In this document: positions 44,295 through 52,609 of the stretch, piece after piece
Numbering within the stretch: position 1 is the stretch's first letter
Layout of the letters: each line of letters opens with the position of its first letter
Origin: Sphingomonas xinjiangensis
Lineage (GTDB): Bacteria > Pseudomonadota > Alphaproteobacteria > Sphingomonadales > Sphingomonadaceae
Length of the DNA: 61,512 nt
NCBI RefSeq assembly: GCF_014199255.1
Contig: NZ_JACIJF010000016.1
Location: 1-61,512, forward strand
Direction of reading: 5' to 3'
Translations under genes and position numbers: made by a program
The notes under the pieces: model-generated
Seen by the model: the letters and a program-made list of their open reading frames with translations, nothing else
Database searches by the model: none
What the model was told of the DNA's origin: nothing

Positions 44295-45200
44295 ATGACG
44301 CGACCGATCACCGACATCGCCGGCGAGGTAACCCGGCTGATGGTCCGCAAGCTGGAACAGGGTGTCGTGCCCTGGCAGCGCCCTTGGGCGCTTACCGGCG
44401 AGGGAGGCCGGCCCCTTCGTCACGAAGGCACCCCCTACACCGGCATAAACTGCCCCTGGCTTTGGGCAATGGCGGACGCTCACGGCTATCGGAGCCGCTA
44501 CTGGATGACAGCGCGGCAAGCCCAGGAGCTTGGCGGCTGCGTCCGCAGTGGAGCCACGCCCACGATCTCGATCTACGCGTCGACCTTCCGTAAGGCCGGA
44601 ACATCTCCGCTGACCGGCGAGGCGACCTCCCGCATGATCCGGTTCCTGCGAAGCTACCTGGTCTACAATGCCGATGAGATCGACGGTTTGCCGCCTTGGT
44701 ATTACCCCCGCGACATAGCTCCGACACCGCAGCTCATTTCGGAGCGGCAGGAGGCGATCAGCGCCTTCTTCGACCCTATCCCTGCCGAGGTTCGTCACGG
44801 TGGCGACCGAGCCTATTACGCGATCTTCCCCGATCGCATTCAGATGCCGAAGCCGGAGACGTTCCGCACGATCGATGCCTATTGGGGGTGTCGAGCGCAT
44901 GAAACGGCCCATTGGTCGGGCGGACCGACGAGACTTGATCGCACATTCGGCAAGCGCCTCGGCGACAAGGCATACGCGGTCGAAGAACTCGTAGCCGAAT
45001 TATCTAGCGCGATGGTCTGCGCCGAGCTGGGATTGCCCACCGAGCTTCACGAGAACCATGCCAGCTACATCGGGCATTGGATCGACGTCTTGAAAGCGGA
45101 CAAGTCTGCGATCTTTTTGGCGTCGAGCAAGGCCGAGCAGGCTGTCACCTTCCTTCGCAATTTTGGCGCAGCGCGTGAGGCGCTGGCGACCGCCGCCTAA
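44295..45200 (+). CDS. ArdC-like antirestriction protein with zincin metallopeptidase domain
   Basis: 301 residues from the ATG at 44295 with GGAAGGA upstream. The N-terminal ssDNA-binding ArdC domain (DUF1738-type) is clear: EVTRLMVRKLEQGVVPWQRP, NCPWLWAMADAHGYRSRYWM. The C-terminal metallopeptidase domain carries AHETAHWSGGPTRLDR with H202, E203 and H206 as HExxH. ArdC-type proteins protect incoming single-stranded plasmid DNA from restriction and are classic leading-region genes. Confidence 0.93.
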   Translation: MTRPITDIAGEVTRLMVRKLEQGVVPWQRPWALTGEGGRPLRHEGTPYTGINCPWLWAMADAHGYRSRYWMTARQAQELGGCVRSGATPTISIYASTFRKAGTSPLTGEATSRMIRFLRSYLVYNADEIDGLPPWYYPRDIAPTPQLISERQEAISAFFDPIPAEVRHGGDRAYYAIFPDRIQMPKPETFRTIDAYWGCRAHETAHWSGGPTRLDRTFGKRLGDKAYAVEELVAELSSAMVCAELGLPTELHENHASYIGHWIDVLKADKSAIFLASSKAEQAVTFLRNFGAAREALATAA

Positions 45201-45215
45201 CTTCAGGAGAGCAAC

Positions 45216-45836
45216 ATGGGATGGCTATTCATGTCCCGCTTCAGCATGGGCGGACACGCCACGCCGAAAGCGTATCTCGATGACCAGTTCACCTATCACC
45301 GCGATCTTGGCGCAGGCCAAAGCCATGGAATGAAGGTCTTGGCCTCATCCTGCCTCAACAATCGGGTCTGGTACGCCGCAGCCCAGGTCATCAAGAACGG
45401 GAAGCAGGGCGACATTGTAGCCCTTGTCTGCCTGGTGCGCTGGAACCCCAAGGCTCGATCAGGTGAGCACTTTGGGTTTAAGGACATGGATGAAACCGTC
45501 GGACCGTGCGAGGCCGAGTGCCCCGAGCGGATCTTGGATCTGCTGACGCCGACCAACTACCCTCATGCGATTGAATGGCGGGCCAGGTGCCGGGCCAATC
45601 TTGCGCTGCGCCGGCGCGAGTTGAAGGACGGCATGCGGATCAAGCTCGCTTCGCCACTTACGTTCATCGATGGGTATGAAGGTGATGAGTTCACCGTTGC
45701 GAAGATCGGTGGAAAGCTGCGCTTCCGCCGTCCCGATGGACACGGACCTTATTCCATCCGGGGCGTCCGCCAGCTTCAATGGAGCGCGATCGCCGAAACG
45801 AAGGTCCACAAGACCGTCTTCACACGCGCCCAATGA
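45216..45836 (+). CDS. DUF6927-like hypothetical protein
   Basis: 206 residues, starting MGWLFMSRFSMGGHATPKAY, a start I associate with the DUF6927 plasmid family; this name is from memory and not certain. It is a basic soluble protein with a C-terminal beta-rich part (about 145-195). Follows the ArdC-like gene by 15 bp with a GGAG site, so it belongs to the same operon. Function unknown. Confidence 0.65.
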   Translation: MGWLFMSRFSMGGHATPKAYLDDQFTYHRDLGAGQSHGMKVLASSCLNNRVWYAAAQVIKNGKQGDIVALVCLVRWNPKARSGEHFGFKDMDETVGPCEAECPERILDLLTPTNYPHAIEWRARCRANLALRRRELKDGMRIKLASPLTFIDGYEGDEFTVAKIGGKLRFRRPDGHGPYSIRGVRQLQWSAIAETKVHKTVFTRAQ

Positions 45837-45855
45837 GCTAGAACAGTGAGGCTAT

Positions 45856-46422
45856 ATGAACACCCAACGACGAGCGGCTATTCGCGTGGCCGCGGCCCTC
45901 CTCGCTTTGGCAACGAGCGCCTGCGACGCCCGCCTTCCCGAAGCACTTGCAGGCTCATTCGGAGACACCGACCACTTCAAGGCGAAGGCCCGCGCGATCG
46001 ACGGCGACACCGTGTCGATCGACTTCCGCCTGTTTGGAGCCGATGCCGTTGAACGCCGCGCCATGTGCGAGCGTGACGGATCCTGCTGGCCGTGCGGCAA
46101 GGCCGCCCAGGACTATGCCTCCCGCTTCCTCAAGCGAGGCACCGCGACGATCCACCTCACAGGCGACCAGAGCTATGGCCGACCTGTCGCGAGTGTGTCG
46201 GTCGACGGCCAGGACATGGGCGAAGCGATGATCTCTGCAGGCTTCGCCGTACCTGCGACATCATTCCTCAAGAACGACCCTGAGAGGGCACGAGCCTACG
46301 AGGCCGCATATGAAAAGGCGGGCGCGAAGCACCTGGGCGTTCATGCTGGCACCTTCATCGAGCCTAGCCGCTGGCGAAAAGACGAGCGGCTAGCATGCGA
46401 GCGCAAAGGCCAGAGGCGATAA
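45856..46422 (+). CDS. Thermonuclease-family (SNase) lipoprotein
   Basis: 188 residues with a lipoprotein signal ending TSA-C23. The staphylococcal-nuclease active site is complete: IDGDT at 49-52, R58, D63 and E66 in RLFGADAVE, and R109 in YGRPVASV. Extra cysteines (C71, C77, C80) could form disulfides. It should be an exported Ca-dependent nuclease anchored in the envelope. Last gene of the parB-like operon. Confidence 0.9.
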   Translation: MNTQRRAAIRVAAALLALATSACDARLPEALAGSFGDTDHFKAKARAIDGDTVSIDFRLFGADAVERRAMCERDGSCWPCGKAAQDYASRFLKRGTATIHLTGDQSYGRPVASVSVDGQDMGEAMISAGFAVPATSFLKNDPERARAYEAAYEKAGAKHLGVHAGTFIEPSRWRKDERLACERKGQRR

Positions 46423-46432
46423 CGCATGCCGC

Positions 46433-46451
46433 CCATTTGCATCGCAAATGG
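46433..46451. promoter_or_regulatory. Inverted repeat before the 46543 operon
   Basis: CCATTTGC-atc-GCAAATGG, perfect 8-bp arms, 3-nt spacer. Lies just upstream of purine-tract leader D, a plausible operator. Confidence 0.55.
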
Positions 46452-46472
46452 ATGTTAAAGCGCGATGCTTCC

Positions 46473-46508
46473 GAGGTGAAAGAGGAGAGAGGGGCGAGAG
46501 CGGGAGAG
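46473..46508 (+). promoter_or_regulatory. Purine-tract leader D
   Basis: GAGGTGAAAGAGGAGAGAGG then GGCGAGAGCGGGAGAG, followed by hairpin GAGCGC-gattgg-GCGCTC (46506-46523). The first gene of the operon starts at 46543. Confidence 0.6.
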
Positions 46509-46542
46509 CGCGATTGGGCGCTCGAAACCCGGAGCACCGCTC

Positions 46543-47190
46543 ATGTCGTTCGACGTCGCTTTCCGCCACCAGCAGGCCCTCGATCCTAGCGCACTGATCA
46601 CCATCGGCACGACCCTTCATGCCCTTTCCAAGGCAATGGAGGATTGCCGCAACGCCGGCTTGGACGCGGAGACCGATCCGGCTGTCGTCATGCTCGCGCG
46701 CCACTTCTCGTCGGTTTGCGCCACCCGCCCCGATGAAACGCAGCTGCGCGCATCGTGCATGACCCGGATCAACGATCTCCGGCGCAGCCCAGTTCTGGCG
46801 ACGCTCGCGGTTCGCGGTGTCAGCTATGACGAACCCGCCAAGGCGCTCTTCCACAATGAAGGCCTCAAAGCCATGCGCCGGCTCGCCAAAGTGATGGGCC
46901 TGGCATCGGGAACCTACGATGTTCGCTCCAACAAGGGCGGCATTGCCGTCTCGGGCGAGATCACACTCCACGCCGAGCAATTCTACATCCAGCTGAGCCT
47001 CGGGCTGTGCGGCATGGACAAGGAGGTCCTGTTCAGGACCTGCCGAGGCCGGACCGACTATACCGGCGGCCGCAACCACTTCGCCGGTGTGAATGACCTG
47101 CTCGATACCGATCGGTTCGCCTCGCGCCTCGTGCATGAGCTGCAGCTCGACATTGCGCTGCCCGACCGCGCCGAACCCCTCTTCGCCTGA
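46543..47190 (+). CDS. Hypothetical plasmid protein
   Basis: 215 residues with a GGAG site about 9 nt upstream. Mostly helical in the first half, with a beta-rich second half (KGGIAVSGEITLHAEQFYIQ, LFRTCRGRTDYTGGRNHFAG). No family recognised. First of three closely spaced genes (16 bp to the next). Confidence 0.7.
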   Translation: MSFDVAFRHQQALDPSALITIGTTLHALSKAMEDCRNAGLDAETDPAVVMLARHFSSVCATRPDETQLRASCMTRINDLRRSPVLATLAVRGVSYDEPAKALFHNEGLKAMRRLAKVMGLASGTYDVRSNKGGIAVSGEITLHAEQFYIQLSLGLCGMDKEVLFRTCRGRTDYTGGRNHFAGVNDLLDTDRFASRLVHELQLDIALPDRAEPLFA

Positions 47191-47205
47191 CCGGGAGTGT
47201 CCGAC

Positions 47206-47679
47206 ATGACCGAGCCGTTGAAACCGCAGCAGGCGCTCGCCCGTCGCATCCAGGACGAGTACGAAGCCGCTTACCGTCGTCTGAAGCTGATCGATGGGCC
47301 CGATCGGCATAGCTGGAAGCAAGATCCCCGCGCTCTTTCCTGGTGGACGAGTGACGTGCTGCGATCGGTGAGCTTTGGGGCACCGATCCTCCTCGAGCTG
47401 ACAAATCGTCACGAAGAGGATCCGACCCAGCTGTTCATCGAGGTGCGGCTGTTCTGGCGCGCCTGCGGGGAGAACCGCAGCGATACTGGCGTGTACGCAA
47501 TGCTCAGGTGCGAAGTGGGACGGCGGTTGAGACACCAAGCCCACTCGCTTTTGCCCGCCTCGATGTCGCACCTCGCCGCGGCAGACATGCCACTTCTGAT
47601 CGCGAGAGCGACGCCGCTCATCGATCGAGCGATTGGTGAGCACGCGCGACAGGAACGCGACCGCTACCGGAGGGACTAG
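47206..47679 (+). CDS. Hypothetical plasmid protein
   Basis: 157 residues from the ATG at 47206 (GGGAG 9 nt upstream; a GTG three codons before is possible). Helical, Arg-rich, no recognised domain. The next gene begins 2 bp after its stop, so the two are probably coupled. Confidence 0.65.
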   Translation: MTEPLKPQQALARRIQDEYEAAYRRLKLIDGPDRHSWKQDPRALSWWTSDVLRSVSFGAPILLELTNRHEEDPTQLFIEVRLFWRACGENRSDTGVYAMLRCEVGRRLRHQAHSLLPASMSHLAAADMPLLIARATPLIDRAIGEHARQERDRYRRD

Positions 47680-47681
47680 CG

Positions 47682-48947
47682 ATGGACGCTCAGCCCTTTT
47701 GCGTCACAGATCCGGCCACATGGCTCACGCGAGGCCGGTCAGCGGATCACGCGCGAGCCTTGGCTCGGATCTGGACGGAATTCCCCGACCTACCGCCGAG
47801 CGCCGCAGCCGAGGACCGCATGGCGCGCATACGCGAGCGTGCCTGCGCGATGCGGCCGCTCAACGAGGAGATCCAGGCAAGGTCAGAGCGGGAGCGGCGT
47901 GCCCGCAACTTCGCCTTTGTTGAGGCGAAAGCGACCTCAGGTTCGATCGATGCGCGCGACCTCGCAATCCTGCGAGGTCGCGACGCGCACGGCTATGACT
48001 GGGACGAAGCCCTACGCTACGCCGATGGATGGTACGCTGCACACGCAGGTTGGCCACACCGCGAGCAAGTGAGTTTCCGGGAAGCCTACGACCGAGGGTT
48101 TCGCGAAGGCGGCGGCGACATTGGCGACTTGTTTGATGCAGCTCGCCGGTCCTTCACGGCTGCGGTGCGAGGGAGCAATCAGCCACAGTGCGCCCCGACG
48201 GAGATCTCGGCACGACCGCTGCCGAGCAGCTGGCCAAAGCCTACCGATCAGCCACGGCCGACACGCTGGTCAAACCGGCTCATCATGCTCACGGACGATG
48301 ACGTGAAGGCAGTCGGCGCGGGCGGCACCGGATTTCTTAGCGAGGTCCTGAACACCCGCGCGGCTGCCGATATGTCGATCATTGTGCTGAGCCTGGCCTT
48401 GGGCTTCCTCGACGTGAGCGAGGCACAGGGACAATCGGCGGCCGCGCTCAGAGCCGTTGATCGAGACGAGCACCTGCGACAACTCAGGCAGCTGCTGCAC
48501 GGCCGCGAGGTCGAGGACATCCTCACGACGGCACAAGGCGACTATCTGCGCATCCTGGATCTTGCGAGCGCTGCACTGCCGCTGGCGCGGACGCAGGAGC
48601 GCACCCGCAACACGCTTCTACAGCAACGCACGCATCTGCGGATTTGGCTCGACCGTGGTCTTGCTGAAGGCGAGAACGTCGGGGCGGGTCATATCCGCTG
48701 GAGCAAGTTGGCGAAGGGCCTGACCGGGAAGCTCGCCGAGTTCACCGTCCGTTATTCCGGCCCTGCCGCATCACGCGGCCACCTGATCCTGGTTGAGCTG
48801 CCCGACGGCGCGCCGGCAGATGGCTTTGTTGGCAGCGATGGTCAGATCCTCGATCCGGCGATCGTCATCAGCAACAAGGCCCGCCTGCGGCAGGAGATGG
48901 CGAAGGCCCTCCGCACCTTTGGCGGGGCGACACGCCTCGCCACATGA
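47682..48947 (+). CDS. Hypothetical plasmid protein
   Basis: 421 residues in three parts: a helical N-terminal region (1-170), a Pro/Ser-rich linker (about 170-205) and a helical C-terminal domain (about 210-420). No family recognised, no membrane segments. Probable last gene of its operon; a GAAGGCC/GGCCTTC hairpin follows at 48959-48989. Confidence 0.65.
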   Translation: MDAQPFCVTDPATWLTRGRSADHARALARIWTEFPDLPPSAAAEDRMARIRERACAMRPLNEEIQARSERERRARNFAFVEAKATSGSIDARDLAILRGRDAHGYDWDEALRYADGWYAAHAGWPHREQVSFREAYDRGFREGGGDIGDLFDAARRSFTAAVRGSNQPQCAPTEISARPLPSSWPKPTDQPRPTRWSNRLIMLTDDDVKAVGAGGTGFLSEVLNTRAAADMSIIVLSLALGFLDVSEAQGQSAAALRAVDRDEHLRQLRQLLHGREVEDILTTAQGDYLRILDLASAALPLARTQERTRNTLLQQRTHLRIWLDRGLAEGENVGAGHIRWSKLAKGLTGKLAEFTVRYSGPAASRGHLILVELPDGAPADGFVGSDGQILDPAIVISNKARLRQEMAKALRTFGGATRLAT

Positions 48948-48998
48948 CGTCGCAAAAAGAAGGCCCGACAGCAGGGCTGCCAGGCCTTCAGGTAAAAA

Positions 48999-49021
48999 GG
49001 TTCACCGAAAACGAGTGAACC
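48999..49021. promoter_or_regulatory. Inverted repeat before the 49157 operon
   Basis: GGTTCAC-cgaaaacga-GTGAACC, perfect 7-bp arms with a 9-nt spacer, about 70 bp before purine-tract leader E. Operator candidate. Confidence 0.45.
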
Positions 49022-49090
49022 CCTCGGGTCGCGGCGCTCCCCTAGGCGACCTCCCGCCGTCCCGCTTGAACAGATTCGACACGAGGCCCG

Positions 49091-49111
49091 GAAAAGAGGG
49101 GAGGGGGAGGG
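49091..49111 (+). promoter_or_regulatory. Purine-tract leader E
   Basis: GAAAAGAGGGGAGGGGGAGG, then the hairpin AGCAGG-ag-CCTGCT at 49142-49155, which overlaps the ribosome site of the 49157 gene and could block it. Confidence 0.6.
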
Positions 49112-49156
49112 CGCGGGCAGCGCTGGTGATCTTGTCAGCCTAGCAGGAGCCTGCTC

Positions 49157-50068
49157 ATGATCCGTAATCGCCCTCCGACCGTGCTCGCCTACGGCGTTGG
49201 CGTCGACAGCACCGCATTGTTGATCGAGCTAGTCGCGCGGGGTGAAGCCCCCGATCTGGTGCTGACTGCCGACACCGGCGTCGAGAACCCGCTTACCTAC
49301 GCCTATCTGGACATCATCCGACCATGGATGGCCGCTCACGGTATCCAGTTTGAGATCGTCAGCTACGCGCCCAAGCGGTTCAAGCATTGGCCGCCCTACT
49401 ACTCACTCCTCGAGATGTGCCTCACCAACGCGACGGTGCCGAGCAAGAGCCTGGGCGGATCGAGCTGCAGCCTGAAGTACAAGAAAGCCCCGCAGGACGC
49501 TTTCTTGCGGAATTGGCAACCGGCGATCGATGCTTGGGCCCGTGGGGAGAAGGTTGTCCGCTTGATCGGCTTCGATGCCGGCAAACAGGACACGCGCCGG
49601 TACCAGCATGCCGTCACGATTCACGATCCGCACTACGACTATGACTACCCATTGCGGCGCTGGGGCTGGAACCGAGACCGCTGCAAAGCTCGGATCGAGG
49701 CCGAAGGGCTTCCAGTGCCGCCGAAGTCTTCCTGCTTCATCTGCATCGGCATGACACCGGAAGAGGTCCGTGCCCTGCCACCATGGTGCTTCCGCATGAT
49801 CGTGCTTGTGGAGGCACGCGCGGCACCCAGGCTCCATACTGCCGAAGGGCTCTGGCGACGCAGCACGCGCTTTCGGCCAGGCTCGATGACCGAGTTCATC
49901 CGCCACGAGAACCTGCTTCCTGAGGCTGAGATCGAGACGATCATCGCTCAGGCTCCAACCCAACTAATCGAGTTTCAGGCCGCCGCCGCACGGCTCCCGC
50001 TCGAAAACCGCCCAACGATGAAAGACTGGCTCGAGCGCTTCAACGCAGGCCTGCTGGAGGCAGCATGA
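49157..50068 (+). CDS. PP-loop (PAPS reductase/adenine nucleotide alpha-hydrolase) family protein
   Basis: 303 residues. The N-terminal AYGVGVDSTALLIEL (11-25) is a modified S-G-G-x-D-S PP-loop that binds ATP or APS/PAPS. Later features are LGGSSCSLKYKKAP, RLIGFDAGKQDTRR and PPKSSCFICIGM, with cysteines that could bind metal. Cellular PAPS reductase is an unlikely role for a plasmid; relatives such as DndC and phage-borne members act in nucleic acid sulfur or nucleotide chemistry. In this antirestriction-rich context a DNA-modifying or anti-defence role is a reasonable guess, not shown. Overlaps the next gene by 4 bp. Confidence 0.85.
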   Translation: MIRNRPPTVLAYGVGVDSTALLIELVARGEAPDLVLTADTGVENPLTYAYLDIIRPWMAAHGIQFEIVSYAPKRFKHWPPYYSLLEMCLTNATVPSKSLGGSSCSLKYKKAPQDAFLRNWQPAIDAWARGEKVVRLIGFDAGKQDTRRYQHAVTIHDPHYDYDYPLRRWGWNRDRCKARIEAEGLPVPPKSSCFICIGMTPEEVRALPPWCFRMIVLVEARAAPRLHTAEGLWRRSTRFRPGSMTEFIRHENLLPEAEIETIIAQAPTQLIEFQAAAARLPLENRPTMKDWLERFNAGLLEAA

Positions 50069-50424
50069 ACACGACAGCACCTTGCCGCATCACCCTGATC
50101 GCGAACCTCAATGACCGATGCCGGGTGGGATTAGATCGAACCTCCAAGACGATGTTCACCCAGAACTGTCTTGCGAGCATTGGCGGCGGCGATACTGTCA
50201 CCGGCTTGATCGCCGGCGCCAACCTGCTGAAGGCGATCCGCCGCTACGAGTTCAAGCCAGGGGACGGCCCTGAGCGCGACTACGGCTCACTAGAGTTCGC
50301 GGGCGAACGGATCTGCTTCAAAATCGATTATTATGATCCGGCATTGGAGTATGGCTCGGAAGATCCCGCCGACGCTTCAGTCACGCGCCGCGTGATGACT
50401 ATCATGCTGGTGAGTGACTATTGA
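50065..50424 (+). CDS. DUF3768 family protein
   Basis: 119 residues. The family pattern is clear: GLIAGANLLKAIRRYEF, DYGSLEF, CFKIDYYDPALEYGSEDPAD and RRVMTIMLVSDY. DUF3768 proteins are small, plasmid-associated and of unknown function. Starts with ATGA overlap with the PP-loop gene. Confidence 0.88.
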   Translation: MNTTAPCRITLIANLNDRCRVGLDRTSKTMFTQNCLASIGGGDTVTGLIAGANLLKAIRRYEFKPGDGPERDYGSLEFAGERICFKIDYYDPALEYGSEDPADASVTRRVMTIMLVSDY

Positions 50425-50448
50425 GTCTGACGTTTGGGAGGGAGCACC

Positions 50449-50733
50449 ATGAGCCGATACAAGCTTGAGCCGAGGGCCGACCGAAACGACGTGGACCATG
50501 CCATTGTCGGATGGGATCGACCGCTGGAGACGTTCTTCGCACAGGTGTTCAGCACAGCGTCTCCCGATGAGGATCCGATCGTGTGGGTTGGCGCAGACTA
50601 TGGGGAGCTCCGCACCCCTGAAGCGGCGATCGCTGTGGTGGAGCCGTTCGCGACCATACCGGAGGGAACGCGCGCAAAGCTGCTTCAAGATTATGCCGAT
50701 GGACCCTCAAGGCCACCTAGTCGGCAAATCTAA
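50449..50733 (+). CDS. Small hypothetical protein
   Basis: 94 residues from the ATG at 50449 with GGGAGGGAG upstream. Acidic, with no recognised domain. Follows the DUF3768 gene by 24 bp in the same operon. Confidence 0.65.
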   Translation: MSRYKLEPRADRNDVDHAIVGWDRPLETFFAQVFSTASPDEDPIVWVGADYGELRTPEAAIAVVEPFATIPEGTRAKLLQDYADGPSRPPSRQI

Positions 50734-50779
50734 GCAACCCTCACCACCCTCTGCACGAGCCCACTAAGGACGATCAGTG

Positions 50780-51145
50780 ATGTACTTTCTGATGATGATC
50801 CCAGCGGTCCTCGGCCTTGGAGGCGTTCCTGCACAAGCAACCAAGACGTTTAACGTCGCTGGGCAGAAGCTTGAGGGTAAAGACAAGACGGTGTGCACCA
50901 TCCGCGGCACCTGGAGTGACGGCGAGCCGTTCATGTATGTCGCATGGGACAAGTGCTCCGAGATGCGAGTGGAGCGCGGCGAGACCAAGCCGACCCAGGA
51001 GACGATTGAGCAGGTGCATGGCACCGAGCAGACCTTCGTCGTTCCCGCAGGTGCCGATCGGCTGCTAATCTCCAACGACTACAGCCGCGTTTTAGTGTTC
51101 AGAGCAGCTTCGGGCGAGCCCGAAGAAATCCTGATTTCGGACTGA
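50780..51145 (+). CDS. Small secreted hypothetical protein
   Basis: 121 residues from the ATG at 50780 with AAGGA upstream. A short signal segment (1-18, ending PAQATK) leads a beta-rich domain with two cysteines (TVCTIRG, DKCSEM). Last gene of the 49157 operon by spacing. Confidence 0.6.
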   Translation: MYFLMMIPAVLGLGGVPAQATKTFNVAGQKLEGKDKTVCTIRGTWSDGEPFMYVAWDKCSEMRVERGETKPTQETIEQVHGTEQTFVVPAGADRLLISNDYSRVLVFRAASGEPEEILISD

Positions 51146-51185
51146 GGCATCAACTCGCCACGAGTTCCTGGATGCGCGTGTCGCT

Positions 51186-51491
51186 TTATTGTGACTCGAT
51201 GTTCCGCTTTGCGTGTCGCTTAAACCACGCGAACCATAGCGTCGCGAGCACCAAGAAGGAGGCGATTCCTCGGCCAGCAATTTCCACTTCGGACGGGTCA
51301 GGTGAACCTCGAATGATAGTACCGCCGCCCAGCATCATTCCAGCGGCCAAACAGAAACCCACGATCTTTGTGTCTAGCGTGGGCGCGAACTTGGACGTCA
51401 CGTAGCGCCCCGCGAAAGCGACCAATAGGACGCTTAACGACCCTCCCGCCATTCCAGTCAGGAAGTCGTGCACTGATATATTCGTCAGCAT
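51186..51491 (-). CDS. Small membrane protein, unknown
   Basis: 101 residues with three hydrophobic segments (about 17-31, 42-58, 73-88) and a basic C-terminus. Convergent with the 50780 gene. No family recognised. Confidence 0.5.
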   Translation of the reverse strand: MLTNISVHDFLTGMAGGSLSVLLVAFAGRYVTSKFAPTLDTKIVGFCLAAGMMLGGGTIIRGSPDPSEVEIAGRGIASFLVLATLWFAWFKRHAKRNIESQ

Positions 51492-51559
51492 AGCTTACAC
51501 GATGACCCTAGACATTGACGCTCGCAAGCAGAACGTTTGAAGTACTTTGCACCGCATCG

Positions 51560-51807
51560 TGCCGGCGCTGCCGGCAGATCGGCTTTGCCGATCGGGCTGA
51601 TCCACCGTCCGTGGTGGTTTTTCTCTCTATTGAATGTGGCAGTTTGGCATGGGTGCGCGCTGCCTATCAAGGATGAGCGGTTCCCCCAATTTGCTGCGCA
51701 AATCGGCTCCCCCACTCCCCGCTGGCGCGGCCGCTTCGCGGTCCCTGACAGCCAGCGCCGGAGCCCATGCCGTGTGTTCACCTCCAATCATCGAGAAGGA
51801 GAACCGA
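51560..51807 (+). repeat. Structured leader, divergent copy C
   Basis: Same order of elements as the 294-bp leaders at 59554 and 60349 but diverged. It has TGCCGGC-gct-GCCGGCA, GATCGGC-ttt-GCCGATC, a CCACC...GGTGG hairpin with TTTTT (51602-51623), then ATTTGC-tgc-GCAAAT where the other copies have ATTTTCCC-tgc-GGGAAAAT, followed by a similar CCCCCA run and GCGGCCGCttcGCGG. It precedes the gene at 51808. Confidence 0.6.
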
Positions 51808-52029
51808 ATGCACATCGCATTGTTTAAAGCCCTGAAGTCCCTTAACTTGAGCGACGATCAGGCAACCGAGGTTGTGAAGGCATTTGAGGAGTATCTGGCA
51901 GTGAAAATCAAGGAAGCGAACGCAGGCGTAGAAGCCCAGCTAAAGGCGCAGACTTGGGTCATCGCCTCGGTAGGCTTCATCCTCGCAGCGATCGGCCTCG
52001 CGCCAGCGTTTCTGAAGCTGTTCAGCTGA
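51808..52029 (+). CDS. Small coiled-coil membrane protein
   Basis: 73 residues from the ATG at 51808 with AAGGAG upstream. A helical N-terminus (MHIALFKALKSLNLSDDQAT) and one C-terminal transmembrane helix (about 49-69). Its start is related to the 60643 protein (SLFRALKSINIDDEIA). The size and layout recall DUF1640/CCDC90-like proteins without the long coiled coil. Controlled by structured leader C. Confidence 0.7.
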   Translation: MHIALFKALKSLNLSDDQATEVVKAFEEYLAVKIKEANAGVEAQLKAQTWVIASVGFILAAIGLAPAFLKLFS

Positions 52030-52118
52030 ACAAAGGGGGAGGCTTCGGCCTCTCCCTTTTTCTATGTGAATGCCAATCTGAACCTCCAACGCCATCCAGC
52101 ACGCTTATTGGCTCACCA

Positions 52119-52475
52119 TCACGCTGGACAGCGCACAAGGCTCTCGGTGTCAGATGCGCCGAACAAGCGACTACCGTCGCTTGAAAGGCGAAGCTTGCCG
52201 CTAGACGTGTCCTCACCGTCAGCCCAGATCAACTTGCCGGTGTACGTCAGGCTATCGCCTCTCACCTGGACCTGCTGCAGCTCCATGGTTTCTTCGTAAT
52301 AGGTGATCGAAGAGGCCCGGACCGTGAGTCCTGACACATTCTCGCCGCCGCGCGAGTTGCAGTCCGTCAGAACACGGGCCCATTCGCCATGGAACTTGGA
52401 CGGGAACGTTGGCCCTGCCGCGTTTGCCGATGGTGTAAGGAAGGCTGCAACCAGCGTGATGATGGAATGAAGCAT
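52119..52475 (-). CDS. Secreted hypothetical protein
   Basis: 118 residues from the ATG at 52475, with GGGG upstream; a signal peptide ends at about PSANAAG. Mature domain is beta-rich (LTVRASSITYYEETMELQQV, LTYTGKLIWADGED) with two cysteines, like a small lipocalin or beta-barrel. No family name. Convergent with the 51808 gene. Confidence 0.6.
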   Translation of the reverse strand: MLHSIITLVAAFLTPSANAAGPTFPSKFHGEWARVLTDCNSRGGENVSGLTVRASSITYYEETMELQQVQVRGDSLTYTGKLIWADGEDTSSGKLRLSSDGSRLFGASDTESLVRCPA

Positions 52476-52558
52476 GTCGAACCCCAAGGTCTGTAGAAGA
52501 TCTTGATCGATGCATGAGCGCAACGACATCTCAGCGTCGCGTACACGACTTTAGCGAC

Positions 52559-52580
52559 GGAGTGGAGGGGGAGGGGATGG
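52559..52580 (+). promoter_or_regulatory. Purine-tract leader F
   Basis: GGAGTGGAGGGGGAGGGGAT, followed at once by the hairpin CCGGATCA-tgg-TGATCCGG (52581-52599) and a GGGAG ribosome site for the 52610 gene. Confidence 0.6.
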
Positions 52581-52609
52581 CCGGATCATGGTGATCCGGG
52601 AGAAGCCCA

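Noticed and set aside
46390..47643. 417-residue minus-strand frame
   Set aside because: Antisense to two coding genes with good ribosome sites; no domain.
48959..48989. Terminator GAAGGCC...GGCCTTC after the 47682 gene
   Set aside because: The T-run lies on the minus-strand side only, so plus-strand termination is doubtful; not listed as a feature.
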